A DNA stretch of 64,000 bases from Pseudomonas guariconensis. GTDB taxonomy: Bacteria; Pseudomonadota; Gammaproteobacteria; Pseudomonadales; Pseudomonadaceae. Under the pieces are notes generated by a model that saw nothing but the letters and a program-made list of their open reading frames with translations, had not been told where the DNA came from and made no database searches. Positions 28,199 through 36,929 of the stretch are shown here, in pieces. Within the stretch, counting starts at the first letter, position 1; each line of letters starts with the position of its first letter. The stretch covers positions 248,001 to 312,000 of the forward strand of contig NZ_JAMYBK010000002.1 in the NCBI RefSeq assembly GCF_024127895.1, read 5' to 3'. Made by a program: the position numbers and the translations under genes.

Positions 28199-31099
28199 AT
28201 GCCCCTCAGCACCCTGATCCAGCGTTCCAGCCAGCCCAGCCCCTCGCTCGGCGAAGCCCAGGCCCACGCCCTGCTGCGGGCGCACTACGACCTGGAAGGG
28301 GCCTTGCACCCCCTGGGCAGCCAGCAGGACCTGAACCTGTGCCTGGACAGCGCCGAGGGCCGCTTCGTGCTCAAGGCCTGCCACGGCAGCTATGCCGAGG
28401 TGGAGCTGCAGGCCCAGCATGCAGCGCTGGCCTACCTGCGCGCGCAGGGGCTGCCGGTGCCGGCGGTACGCCAGGCCCGCGACGGCCAGGACCTGCTGAC
28501 GCTGGACATCGACGGCCAGCCGCTGCGGGTGCGCCTGCTCGACTACCTCGACGGCCAGCCACTGACCCGCCTCAAGCACATGGCGCCGTGCCTGATGGCC
28601 GAGCTGGGCGGCTTGTGCGCTCGAGTCGACAAGGCCTTGGCAGGCTTCGATCACCCAGGCCTGGAGCGCACCCTGCAGTGGGATCCACGCCATGCACAGG
28701 CGCTGATCGGGCACCTGCTGCCAGCCTTGCAGGACGACAGGCGGCGTGCGCAAGTCGAGCAGGTCACCCGTCTTGCCGTCGAGCGCCTGCAGCCCCTGGC
28801 AGGGGCGCTGCCGAGCCAGGCCGTGCACCTGGACATCACCGACGACAACACCGTCTGGGCCCGCGACGCCGAACGCCAATGGCAGTTGCAGGGCGTGATC
28901 GACTTCGGCGACCTGTTGCGCACCTGGCGCATCGCTGACCTGTCCGTCACCTGTGCGGCCCTGCTGCACCACGCCGAAGGCGATCCGCTGCGCATCCTGC
29001 CGGCGGTCAGTGCCTACCAGGCCATCAACCCCTTGCAGGAAGCCGAGCTGCGTGCGCTGTGGCCGCTGGTGCTGATGCGTGCCGCAGTCCTGGTGCTCAG
29101 CAGCGAAGAGCAATTGCGTGTGGAGCCCGGCAACCAGTACATCCGCGACAACATCCCCCACGAATGGGAGATCTTCGATACCGCCTGCAGCCTGCCCTTC
29201 GCCTTGATGGAGGCGGCGATCCTGCAGGCTGGCGGGCACGCCCTGGCACCACTGGCACTGGATGGGTGCGTGCCGTTGCTGCCGGCCCTGGCCGGGCAGG
29301 CCGTGGCACGGCTCGACCTGGGCGTGCTCAGCCCGCACTGCGAGGCGGGCAACTGGGAGCAACCCGGCTTCGACCAGCGCCTGCTGGCTGCGCAAGCCAC
29401 CCCGGCCTGCACCCTGCACGGCCAGTACCGGCTGTCGCAGACCCATGTCGATCGCCCCCAGGAGCCGGCCACCTGCGCCCTGGGCGTGGAGCTGAACGTG
29501 CCGCCTGGCAGCGTGCTGCAGGCGCCAGCAGCGGGCACCTGGCAACGTGATGGCGATGGCCGGGGCTGCCTGCGCACCTCGCACTGGAGCCTGTGGCTGA
29601 AGGGGTTGGAAGAGGCGCCGGCGGATGGCCAGGCCCTGGCCAAAGGGCAAGTGCTGGGAACCACCTGCGGCTTCCTGGGCGTCCAACTGTGCCGCGACGA
29701 CGGCCAGCAGCCCCCGTTCTTCGCCATGCCCTCGCAGGCCCAGGCGTGGCTGGCCCTGTGCCCGTCGCCACGGCCCCTGCTCGGCTTCGATTGCGACGCC
29801 GAACCGCTGGTCGACCCGCAAGCCCTGCTGGCCCGCCGCGAGGCCAGCTTCGCCCGTTCGCAGAAGCACTACTATGCGCAGCCACCGCATATCGAGCGGG
29901 GTTGGCGCAACTACCTGGTCGACATGCAGGGCCGCTCCTATCTGGACATGCTCAACAACGTCGCCGTGCTCGGCCATGGCCACCCGCGCATGGCGGCCGA
30001 GTCGGCCCGGCAGTGGTCGCGGGTCAACACCAACTCGCGCTTTCACTACGCGGCCATCGCCGAGTTTTCCGAGCGCCTGCTGGCGCTGGCGCCAGAGGGC
30101 TTCGACCGGGTGTTCCTGGTCAACAGCGGCACCGAAGCCAACGACCTGGCCATCCGCCTGGCCTGGGCCTACAGCGGCGGGCGCGACCTGCTCAGCGTGC
30201 TGGAGGCCTACCACGGCTGGTCGGTGGCCACCGATGCCATCTCCACGTCCATCGCCGATAACCCCCAGGCCCTGGAGACCCGGCCAGACTGGGTGCACCC
30301 GGTGGAAGCGCCCAATACCTTCCGGGGCCGTTACCGTGGCCCGGACAGCGCCGCCGGCTACCTGCGCGATGTCGAGGCCAAGCTCGCCGACCTCGACGCG
30401 CGCGGCCGGCAGTTGGCCGGCTTCATCTGCGAGCCGGTGTACGGCAATGCCGGCGGCATCGCGCTGCCCCAGGGCTACCTGCGCCAGGCCTATGCCAAGG
30501 TGCGCGCGCGTGGCGGGGTGTGCATCGCCGACGAGGTGCAGGTGGGCTACGGCCGCCTGGGCGAATACTTCTGGGGCTTCGAGGAGCAGGGTGTGGTGCC
30601 GGACATCATCACCATGGCCAAGGGCATGGGCAACGGGCAGCCGCTGGGGGCGGTGATCACCCGGCGGGAGATCGCCGAGGCGCTGGAGGCCGAGGGCTAC
30701 TTCTTCTCCTCGGCCGGAGGCAGCCCGGTCAGTTGCCGCATCGGCCTGGCGGTGCTGGACGTGATGCGCGACGAGGGCCTGTGGGACAACGCCCGCGAGG
30801 TGGGGCGGTATTTCAAGGCGCGGTTGCAAGCGCTTGTCGATAAACATCCACTTGCCGGCGCCGCCCATGGCTCGGGCTTCTACCTGGGGCTGGAGCTGGT
30901 GCGCGATCGCCAGACCCTGGAACCGGCCAGCGAGGAAACCAAAGTGCTGTGCGACCGGCTGCGCGACCTGGGGATCTTCATGCAGCCGACCGGCGACTAC
31001 CTGAACATCCTCAAGATCAAGCCGCCGATGTGCACCACGCGGGAGAGCGTGGATTACTTCGTCGACAGCGTCGACCGGGTGCTGGGGGAGGATCTCTAG
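28199..31099 (+). CDS. Fused APH-type kinase / class III PLP aminotransferase-like lyase
   Basis: This 966-residue protein has three parts. Residues 1-340 are an aminoglycoside-phosphotransferase (APH) fold kinase with the catalytic H210-L-D212-x(4)-N217 loop and metal-binding D235 in IDFGD. Residues about 380-510 resemble a lysostaphin/M23-like beta domain (VPPGSVLQAPAAGTW), but I see no zinc ligands. Residues 530-966 are a class III aminotransferase with Lys808 (AKGMGNG) for PLP. Relatives of the last part act as phospho-lyases on phosphoethanolamine or 5-phosphohydroxylysine, and relatives of the kinase phosphorylate hydroxylysine. A kinase-then-lyase enzyme acting on an amino alcohol is therefore inferred. 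GAGGT precedes the ATG at 28199. It lies upstream of aguA. Confidence 0.82.
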   Translation: MPLSTLIQRSSQPSPSLGEAQAHALLRAHYDLEGALHPLGSQQDLNLCLDSAEGRFVLKACHGSYAEVELQAQHAALAYLRAQGLPVPAVRQARDGQDLLTLDIDGQPLRVRLLDYLDGQPLTRLKHMAPCLMAELGGLCARVDKALAGFDHPGLERTLQWDPRHAQALIGHLLPALQDDRRRAQVEQVTRLAVERLQPLAGALPSQAVHLDITDDNTVWARDAERQWQLQGVIDFGDLLRTWRIADLSVTCAALLHHAEGDPLRILPAVSAYQAINPLQEAELRALWPLVLMRAAVLVLSSEEQLRVEPGNQYIRDNIPHEWEIFDTACSLPFALMEAAILQAGGHALAPLALDGCVPLLPALAGQAVARLDLGVLSPHCEAGNWEQPGFDQRLLAAQATPACTLHGQYRLSQTHVDRPQEPATCALGVELNVPPGSVLQAPAAGTWQRDGDGRGCLRTSHWSLWLKGLEEAPADGQALAKGQVLGTTCGFLGVQLCRDDGQQPPFFAMPSQAQAWLALCPSPRPLLGFDCDAEPLVDPQALLARREASFARSQKHYYAQPPHIERGWRNYLVDMQGRSYLDMLNNVAVLGHGHPRMAAESARQWSRVNTNSRFHYAAIAEFSERLLALAPEGFDRVFLVNSGTEANDLAIRLAWAYSGGRDLLSVLEAYHGWSVATDAISTSIADNPQALETRPDWVHPVEAPNTFRGRYRGPDSAAGYLRDVEAKLADLDARGRQLAGFICEPVYGNAGGIALPQGYLRQAYAKVRARGGVCIADEVQVGYGRLGEYFWGFEEQGVVPDIITMAKGMGNGQPLGAVITRREIAEALEAEGYFFSSAGGSPVSCRIGLAVLDVMRDEGLWDNAREVGRYFKARLQALVDKHPLAGAAHGSGFYLGLELVRDRQTLEPASEETKVLCDRLRDLGIFMQPTGDYLNILKIKPPMCTTRESVDYFVDSVDRVLGEDL

Positions 31100-31399
31100 C
31101 GGCGGTAGGGCGCAGACGTTCAACTGCTGCCGGGGGCCGCGAAGCGGCCCCCAAATACCACCTGAGACGTCTCAGCCAGATTTTTATCGTTCTAGGCGGC
31201 AGCCTTATGTCGGTCAAGTCTGTTTTTTGGCTTTTAAAGTCGATATTTATCGGTTATAAATTTCGCCACGTCACCAACAGGAACCCGCCACGACCGCGGA
31301 AGGTGTGCTGGTGCATACTTTCGACCTGGATGGCCCGCTGGAATCCTGATCGATCAACGACCCGGCGCAACCGGCGCCGGGCCTTCGCAGAGGTTACCC
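31100..31399 (+). promoter_or_regulatory. Intergenic region between the kinase-lyase gene and aguA
   Basis: These 300 bases hold no gene. A GC hairpin (GGGGGCCGC 31132-31140 against GCGGCCCCC 31144-31152) probably ends the upstream transcript. A perfect 14-bp palindrome, CTGAGACGTCTCAG, lies at 31162-31175. An AT-rich stretch contains CGATATTTATCG (31241-31252, arms CGATA/TATCG) and a nearby ATTTAT/ATAAAT repeat, likely promoter or operator sequence for aguA. A hairpin CCCGGCGC/GCGCCGGG lies about 20 bases before the aguA ATG. Confidence 0.45.
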
Positions 31400-32509
31400 A
31401 TGAAAACCCTCAACACCACCCCGCGTGCCGACGGCTTCCACATGCCTGCCGAGTGGGCTGCGCAAACCCAGGTCTGGATGGTCTGGCCGGAGCGCCCGGA
31501 CAACTGGCGCCTGGGCGGCAAGCCGGCGCAGGCCGCACACGTGACCCTGGCCAAGGCCATCGCCCGCTTCGAGCCGGTCACCGTGGCCGTCTCCGCCGGC
31601 CAGTACGAGAATGCCCGCCGTCAACTGGACCTGCCCAACATCCGCGTGGTGGAAATCAGCAGCGACGACGCCTGGGTGCGCGACACCGGCCCGACCTTCG
31701 TCATCAACGACCAGGGCGAAGTGCGTGGGGTGGACTGGGGCTTCAACGCCTGGGGTGGCTTCGAGGGCGGCCTGTACGCGCCCTGGAACCGCGATGAGGC
31801 GCTGGCGGCCAAGGTCCTGGAGATGGAGCGCTGCCAGCGCTACCACACCGAAGGTTTCGTGCTCGAAGGTGGCTCGATCCATGTGGATGGCGAAGGTACC
31901 CTGATCACCACCGAGGAATGCCTGCTCAACCGCAACCGCAACCCACACCTGAACCGCGAGCAGATCGAAGCGATCCTCCGTGAACACCTGGCGGTGGAAA
32001 CCATCGTCTGGCTGCCGGAAGGCCTGTACAACGACGAGACCGACGGCCACGTCGACAACTTCTGCTGTTACGTCAGCCCCGGCGAAGTGTTACTGGCCTG
32101 GACCGACGATTCCAACGACCCCAACTACGCGCGCTGCCACGCTGCCTACGACGTGCTGAAGAACAGCCGCGACGCCAAGGGCCGCGAGTTCGTGGTGCAC
32201 AAGATGCCGATCCCGGGCCCACTGTATGCCACCGAAGAAGAGTGCGCCGGTGTCGACCAGGTGCTCGGCAGCCAGGAGCGCAACCCGTCGGTGCGCCTGG
32301 CCGGTTCGTACGTCAACTTCCTGATCGTCAACGGCGGGATCATCGCGCCGAGCTTCGACGACCCGGCCGATGCCCAGGCCCGGGCGATCCTGGCCAAGGT
32401 TTTCCCGGATCATGAAGTGGTGATGATCCCGGGCCGCGAACTGCTGCTCGGCGGTGGCAACATCCACTGCCTGACCCAGCAGCAACCAGCGCCGGTCAAG
32501 CGCGGTTGA
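31400..32509 (+). CDS. aguA: Agmatine deiminase
   Basis: AguA hydrolyses agmatine to N-carbamoylputrescine and ammonia, on the route from arginine to putrescine. The 369 residues match the P. aeruginosa enzyme in length. The guanidine-modifying fold residues are visible: catalytic Cys357 in [13 protein letters not shown], His/Asp in ETDGHVDNF, and the WVRDTGP and EGGSIHVDG segments. An AGAGG precedes the ATG at 31400. The usual partner aguB (N-carbamoylputrescine amidase) and regulator aguR are not adjacent. Confidence 0.97.
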   Translation: MKTLNTTPRADGFHMPAEWAAQTQVWMVWPERPDNWRLGGKPAQAAHVTLAKAIARFEPVTVAVSAGQYENARRQLDLPNIRVVEISSDDAWVRDTGPTFVINDQGEVRGVDWGFNAWGGFEGGLYAPWNRDEALAAKVLEMERCQRYHTEGFVLEGGSIHVDGEGTLITTEECLLNRNRNPHLNREQIEAILREHLAVETIVWLPEGLYNDETDGHVDNFCCYVSPGEVLLAWTDDSNDPNYARCHAAYDVLKNSRDAKGREFVVHKMPIPGPLYATEEECAGVDQVLGSQERNPSVRLAGSYVNFLIVNGGIIAPSFDDPADAQARAILAKVFPDHEVVMIPGRELLLGGGNIHCLTQQQPAPVKRG

Positions 32510-32514
32510 TGTCC

Positions 32515-32541
32515 AGGGGCCGTGAAGCGGCCCCTTTCTTT
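32515..32541 (+). terminator. Intrinsic terminator of aguA
   Basis: AGGGGCCG (32515-32522) and CGGCCCCT (32528-32535) form a perfect 8-bp stem with a 5-base loop. TTTCTTTTC follows, six bases after the aguA stop. Confidence 0.85.
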
Positions 32542-32674
32542 TCCTGGCGATGGCCGGTGGGGGGCATGGCACAGGATTTGTATTGTTTTTTCATTGTGTT
32601 TCATACAGTTAGGCCTACGCCGTTCTGTAACAAAACCAACGTAAGTTAACCGCTCACGGCCCCAGGGAGTACGT

Positions 32675-32878
32675 GTGGAGATGAATGCAGCAAGTGAGTC
32701 GGTTTTGCCCCCCTCGGCAGTGAACCACCAATCGCTCAGGATCCTGACGCAGTGGTTGAAACAGCATGGAAGCCATCCGGTCAGGACGACCGACCCACGA
32801 CGTCTGCTGGATGGGCGATACCCTCAAGGCCTGATCAGCGAAGCGGAGCTCGAGGCGCTGTTGGCTGACTGGCATTGA
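32675..32878 (+). CDS. Small hypothetical protein
   Basis: This open frame encodes 67 residues with no signal peptide or membrane helix. It has a hydrophilic start, then HQSLRILTQWLKQHG and a C-terminal GLISEAELEALLADWH helix. I think similar short proteins occur in other pseudomonads but cannot name a family. The GTG at 32675 is favoured because AGGGAG ends five bases before it; an ATG six bases further on is the alternative. It ends at a 24-bp perfect inverted repeat that looks like a terminator. No function is assigned. Confidence 0.6.
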   Translation: MEMNAASESVLPPSAVNHQSLRILTQWLKQHGSHPVRTTDPRRLLDGRYPQGLISEAELEALLADWH

Positions 32879-32890
32879 CCCGGGCAGGAG

Positions 32891-32943
32891 CCCTGCAACG
32901 AAAAACGCCACCGCATGTCGCGGTGGCGTTTTTCGTTGCAGGG
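32891..32943. terminator. Perfect 24-bp inverted repeat, bidirectional terminator
   Basis: The 24 bases at 32891-32914 (starting CCCTGCAACGAAAAACGCC) are exactly complementary to 32920-32943, around the 5-base loop ATGTC. A run of five A and its T complement sit within the arms. It lies between the small protein gene and the convergent TonB receptor gene. Confidence 0.85.
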
Positions 32944-32955
32944 ACTGCCACAGGG

Positions 32956-35040
32956 TCAGAAGCTGTAGGTCCCGGTGACCACCAGGCTGCGCGGCTCGCC
33001 CGGCTGGATCTGCGCCGCACTGGTCGCCGAGCTGTAGTAGGTCTTGTCGGTGATGTTGCTCAGCGCCGCACGCACATCCCAGTCATGGGTGCGGTAGCCG
33101 GCCAGGGCGTCCCAGCGTCCATAACCTGGCATCAGCGTGGTGTTCTGGTTGTCGGCATAGCGCTCGCCCACCAGGGTCAGGCCGGTCTCGGCGTACCAGC
33201 CCAGCTCCGGCTTCCAGGTGATGAACAGGCTGCCGTTACGCTTGGCCACGTTGTTGATGCGGTTGCCTTCCTGGCCGTTGTTGTCCTTGACGAGGGTCGC
33301 GTCCTGGATACCGATGCCGCCGCGTACGTACCAGTTGCCAACGATGTTGCCGGTGGCGGTCAGCTCGATGCCGCGCGAGCGCTGCAGGCCGCTGAGCAGG
33401 GTGATGGTGGGGTCGTTCGGGTCGCGGGTGCGGCGGTTGTACAGCTCCAGCTCGTAGAGGGCCAGGGTGGTGGTCAGGCGCTCGTCGAGCCAGTCGCTCT
33501 TGACGCCGATCTCTTTCTGCCGGGTGTGTTCCGGGCTGGTCTGGTTGGCATTGCCCGTCGCGCCCGGGGTGATGCCGATCAGCCCGCCACCGACCGGCGA
33601 GAAGGTCTTGCTCCAGGAGGCATAGAAGGAATGCTCGCGCCAGGGCGAATAGACCACGCCCAGGCGTGGGCTGGTGCTGGTGCTGTCCTGTTTCTCGGAC
33701 AGGCCGTTCAGCCTGTTGGTGGTTTCCACCTCGAAGCGGTCGAAGCGCACGCCGGCGAGGATCTGCCACTGATCGTTCAGGCGGATCTGGTCCTGCAGGT
33801 ACAGGCCACGGCTGTCGACCACGGTGTGGTTGTCGCTGGTCACCGTCATCGGCCCGTTGTGCTGCTGGCTGCGGTCGGGGTTGTCCAGGTCCACCCCTGG
33901 TACCGACGGGCCGGCGGAGCGCAGCAGCGGATCGCGGCGCTGGTTGCCGATCTCAACGCCGACCAGCAGCTTGTGTTCCAGGCCCCAGGTGGCGATGTCG
34001 CCTTCGGCTTCCAGGTTGTTGAACAGGTTGCGGGTGTTCAGGTCCTGCTGCCAGCGCTGGCGGGAGACCAGGTTGGTGCTGGGGGCGTAGCCGGTCAGGT
34101 AGGTATTGTCGAACTCACTGTCGAGCTTGAACAGGCCCAGGGTGTGGCGCAGTTGCCAGTTGTCGCTGAGCTGGTAGTTCAGCCGCGAACGCAGCGACTG
34201 GGCCTTGTCGTCGATGAAGTCGCGCTGGGTATCGCCGTAGGTGGTGTCGCGCCCGACATCCGCCGGGCGGCCGTCGACGCCAGGGATACCACGGTCCGGG
34301 GTACGGTTGTAGCGGCTGTACTCGTACTGCACCAGCCAGTTCAGCTCCGGGGTGAGTTGCCAGCTCATGGATGGGGCGAACAGCTGGCGGTTGCCGTCCA
34401 CGCCGTCGCGGAAGCTGTTGCTGTCTTCGTTGCCCATGTTCAGGCGCAGGCTGAGGGTGTCGCTGGGGTCGGCGCTGAGGTCGGCATACAGGCTGCGCAG
34501 GTCTTCGCTGCCGCCACGGGCCTCGATGCTCGAGCGGCGGCCGTGCTCGGGTGCCTTGCTCACCCGGTTGACGATGCCGCCCTGGCTGCCACGGCCGTAG
34601 AGCACCGCTGCCGGGCCCTTGAGCACTTCGATCCGCTCGATGTTGTGCAGGTCGCGCACGTACTGGCTATCGTCGCGGATGCCGTCCAGGTAGAAGTCGT
34701 TGCTGGCATCGAAGCCGCGGATACGCACGCTGTCGAAGCGGGTGTCGGCCCCGCTGCTGACGTTGGGGATGCCTTCGAGGGCCTTGCCCAGGGTATTGCT
34801 GCCGTAGTCCAGGAGGTTGTCGGTCTTCACCGTGTCGATGGCCTGGGGTACGTAGCGCACCGGCGTGGAGGTACGGGTCGCGGTGCTGACTTCCTTGACC
34901 CTGGGGGTGTCGCGCTCACGGTCGCTGTCGGCGGTGACCGACAGCTCCGGCAGGGTAGTGGTGGCGGCATTGGCCAGCCCGGCGCTGAACAGCAGCGACA
35001 GGCCCAGCGTCAGGGGTGACAGGCGGCAGGGAACAAGCAT
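32956..35040 (-). CDS. TonB-dependent ferric-siderophore outer-membrane receptor
   Basis: This 694-residue precursor has a signal peptide of about 25 residues ending ANA, a TonB-box-like LPELSVTAD, and a plug domain (about 55-160) with the VRIRGFDAS and FYLDGIRDD motifs and the ERIEVLKGP segment. A 22-strand barrel follows, ending in the aromatic TYSF typical of outer-membrane proteins. It belongs to the siderophore group (FhuA/FpvA-like), but has no N-terminal signalling extension, so it does not drive a sigma factor itself. The siderophore cannot be named. The ATG at 35040 is used; a GTG two codons upstream is in frame. A probable Fur box lies upstream. Confidence 0.93.
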   Translation of the reverse strand: MLVPCRLSPLTLGLSLLFSAGLANAATTTLPELSVTADSDRERDTPRVKEVSTATRTSTPVRYVPQAIDTVKTDNLLDYGSNTLGKALEGIPNVSSGADTRFDSVRIRGFDASNDFYLDGIRDDSQYVRDLHNIERIEVLKGPAAVLYGRGSQGGIVNRVSKAPEHGRRSSIEARGGSEDLRSLYADLSADPSDTLSLRLNMGNEDSNSFRDGVDGNRQLFAPSMSWQLTPELNWLVQYEYSRYNRTPDRGIPGVDGRPADVGRDTTYGDTQRDFIDDKAQSLRSRLNYQLSDNWQLRHTLGLFKLDSEFDNTYLTGYAPSTNLVSRQRWQQDLNTRNLFNNLEAEGDIATWGLEHKLLVGVEIGNQRRDPLLRSAGPSVPGVDLDNPDRSQQHNGPMTVTSDNHTVVDSRGLYLQDQIRLNDQWQILAGVRFDRFEVETTNRLNGLSEKQDSTSTSPRLGVVYSPWREHSFYASWSKTFSPVGGGLIGITPGATGNANQTSPEHTRQKEIGVKSDWLDERLTTTLALYELELYNRRTRDPNDPTITLLSGLQRSRGIELTATGNIVGNWYVRGGIGIQDATLVKDNNGQEGNRINNVAKRNGSLFITWKPELGWYAETGLTLVGERYADNQNTTLMPGYGRWDALAGYRTHDWDVRAALSNITDKTYYSSATSAAQIQPGEPRSLVVTGTYSF

Positions 35041-35079
35041 GGACACATCCGAAAGGGCGGTAGGTGAAAAATGGATGCG

Positions 35080-35098
35080 GATGATAATGCTTGTTATT
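35080..35098 (-). promoter_or_regulatory. Probable Fur box upstream of the TonB receptor
   Basis: Read on the minus strand, the 19 bases AATAACAAGCATTATCATC agree with the Fur consensus GATAATGATAATCATTATC at 12 of 19 positions. They lie 40-58 bases upstream of the receptor ATG. This fits iron repression of the gene. Confidence 0.6.
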
Positions 35099-35401
35099 TG
35101 CTCTTGCTCGGGTATTTGTAAGCTCTTGTCTTTACATATGTATCACTTTGTTTCTACGACTTTAGTCGTAGATGTTTCGTACTTATGGCGACTCGAATAC
35201 CGGCCCGTCAAACGGGCGTCTTGGGGCCGCTTCGCGCCCCCGGGTCCCGAGCCATGCGGGTAACCCGGGAGTCTCCTTCCACCCACTGGCCGGGGCAGTT
35301 GCCGACAAGAGGCAAATTGTCCAGAAGCTGGAGGGATATGGCCACGAACACACCTGCCAAACGCATGATCTTGGTTATAACCACCTGCATTTCACGATTT
35401 T

Positions 35402-35431
35402 TTGACATGCCGAAGCACAGGCGGCTAGGAT
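35402..35431 (+). promoter_or_regulatory. Sigma70-like promoter upstream of the oprQ-like gene
   Basis: TTGACA at 35402-35407 is followed after 18 bases by TAGGAT at 35426-35431. This is a perfect -35 and a fair -10 hexamer. Transcription would start near 35438, about 155 bases before the porin ATG and 36 bases before a terminator-like hairpin. Confidence 0.6.
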
Positions 35432-35473
35432 TCGGCCAACGCCTGCTGGCCATGACTTGGCCATGCTGCTGCG

Positions 35474-35498
35474 AGGCCCGCTGCTGGCGGGCCTTTTC
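35474..35498 (+). terminator. Terminator-like hairpin in the oprQ leader
   Basis: AGGCCCGC (35474-35481) and GCGGGCCT (35487-35494) form a perfect 8-bp stem around TGCTG, with four T residues at 35494-35497. It lies between the promoter above and the porin start, so it would give a transcript of about 60 bases or attenuate the porin gene. The rest of the 552-base gap 35041-35592 holds the Fur box, an inverted-repeat-rich GC patch near 35215-35275, and no gene. Confidence 0.65.
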
Positions 35499-35592
35499 AG
35501 TTCGGATCCGCATAGCGTCGAACCTACGAAGGGGCGTTGGTTCCTGGCGTCATATTGCAGAGCGTTTTTGATTAAGAAATAAGGAAAACAAC

Positions 35593-36882
35593 ATGTTGAA
35601 AACCAGGATCAGCCTGGTCGCACTGGCGATGATCGCCGCGACTCAGGCCCAGGCCAACGAACAGGCCGAAAGCAAGGGCTTCATCGAAGACAGTAGCGCC
35701 AGCGTCCTGCTGCGCAACGCCTACATCAACCGCGACAAGAAGCACGGCACCAACGACCAGATCGAGTGGGGCCAAGGCTTCATCGGCACCTTCTCGTCGG
35801 GCTTCACCCAGGGCACCGTGGGCGTGGGCGTCGATGCCTTCGGCCTCTACGCCATCCGCCTAGACGGTGGCAAGGGCCACAACGGTGGCGCGGGCGTCGA
35901 CTTCTTCAAGCCGAGCGACACCGAGCCATCCAACTCGCCGCACAACCTGGCCCGTGCTGGCGCCGCCATCAAGTTCCGTGTCTCCAACACCGTGCTCAAG
36001 TACGGTGACCAGATGCCAGCGCTGCCCGTGCTGCAGTACGACGACGCGCGCCTGCTGCCGGAAAGCTTCACCGGCACCATGATCACCTCCAAGGAGATCA
36101 AGGGCCTGGAGCTCAACGCCGGTCGCTTCACCCAGGAAGCGCGCAAGAGCGCCGAAGGTCGCGACAGTGGCGGCCTGAAGTCGATCAACGTGTTCGGCGG
36201 CAGCTATCAGTTCACCGACAACTTCACCGGCTCCCTGTACACCTCCGATGTCGAGGACGTGCTGAAGAAGCACTACCTGGGCCTGAACTACGTCCACGCG
36301 ATCGCCGACGACCAGTCCCTGACCCTGGACTTCAACGGCTACAAGACCAGCATCGACAGCAAGTACGAGCGTGAAGCTGGCCTGACCGGCGACTCCAACA
36401 CCATCTGGAGCCTGGCAGCCACCTACGCCTTCGGCCCTCACTCGGTGACCATCGCCCACCAGCGCAGCACCGGCGACACCGGCTACAACTACGGCTGGTA
36501 CCAGAACCGTGGCGGCGTGGGTGACGGTGGTTCGACCATCTACCTGGCCAACTCCTACTGGTCCGACTTCAACGCCGAGGACGAGCGCTCCTGGCAGATC
36601 GGCTACGGTCTGGACTTCGGCGCCTTCGGCGTACCTGGCCTGACCTACAAGCTCGCCTACGTGCGTGGCGACAACATCAACACCCACGGTTTCGGCGAGG
36701 GCAAGGAGCGCGAACTGTTCAACCAGATCCGCTACGTCGTCCAGGAAGGCCCGGCCAAGGACCTGTCGGTCAAGGTGCGTAGCTCCATCGTGCGTACCAA
36801 CACCGCAGTCCGCCAGAACGGCTACAACGACGACGGCAACGAAGTCCGCGTATTCGTCGAGTACCCAATCAGCATCTTCTGA
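35593..36882 (+). CDS. oprQ: OprD-family outer-membrane porin, OprQ-like
   Basis: This 429-residue precursor has a signal peptide ending AQA near residue 21 and an 18-strand OprD-type barrel. Family segments are FIEDSSASVLLRNAYINRD at the start of the mature protein, WGQGFIGTFSSGFTQG, and a C-terminal EYPISIF. OprD-family porins admit basic amino acids or small carboxylates. The OprQ/OprE branch assignment comes from overall resemblance and length and is less sure than the family. An AAGGA precedes the ATG, and a terminator follows the stop. Confidence 0.85.
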   Translation: MLKTRISLVALAMIAATQAQANEQAESKGFIEDSSASVLLRNAYINRDKKHGTNDQIEWGQGFIGTFSSGFTQGTVGVGVDAFGLYAIRLDGGKGHNGGAGVDFFKPSDTEPSNSPHNLARAGAAIKFRVSNTVLKYGDQMPALPVLQYDDARLLPESFTGTMITSKEIKGLELNAGRFTQEARKSAEGRDSGGLKSINVFGGSYQFTDNFTGSLYTSDVEDVLKKHYLGLNYVHAIADDQSLTLDFNGYKTSIDSKYEREAGLTGDSNTIWSLAATYAFGPHSVTIAHQRSTGDTGYNYGWYQNRGGVGDGGSTIYLANSYWSDFNAEDERSWQIGYGLDFGAFGVPGLTYKLAYVRGDNINTHGFGEGKERELFNQIRYVVQEGPAKDLSVKVRSSIVRTNTAVRQNGYNDDGNEVRVFVEYPISIF

Positions 36883-36902
36883 TCCTGATTCGGCGTTACC
36901 AG

Positions 36903-36929
36903 CAGCCCCGGCCTATGCCGGGGCTGTTT
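36903..36929. terminator. Terminator between the porin gene and the convergent glutamate-synthase-like gene
   Basis: CAGCCCCGGC (36903-36912) and GCCGGGGCTG (36917-36926) form a perfect 10-bp stem with a CTAT loop, followed by TTTC. It begins 21 bases after the porin stop. The stop codon of the opposing gene (36913-36915) lies in the loop. Confidence 0.85.

Noticed and set aside
28127..31123. 998-residue open frame on the minus strand opposite the kinase-lyase gene
   Set aside because: It is an antisense shadow; the plus-strand protein has intact kinase and PLP motifs.
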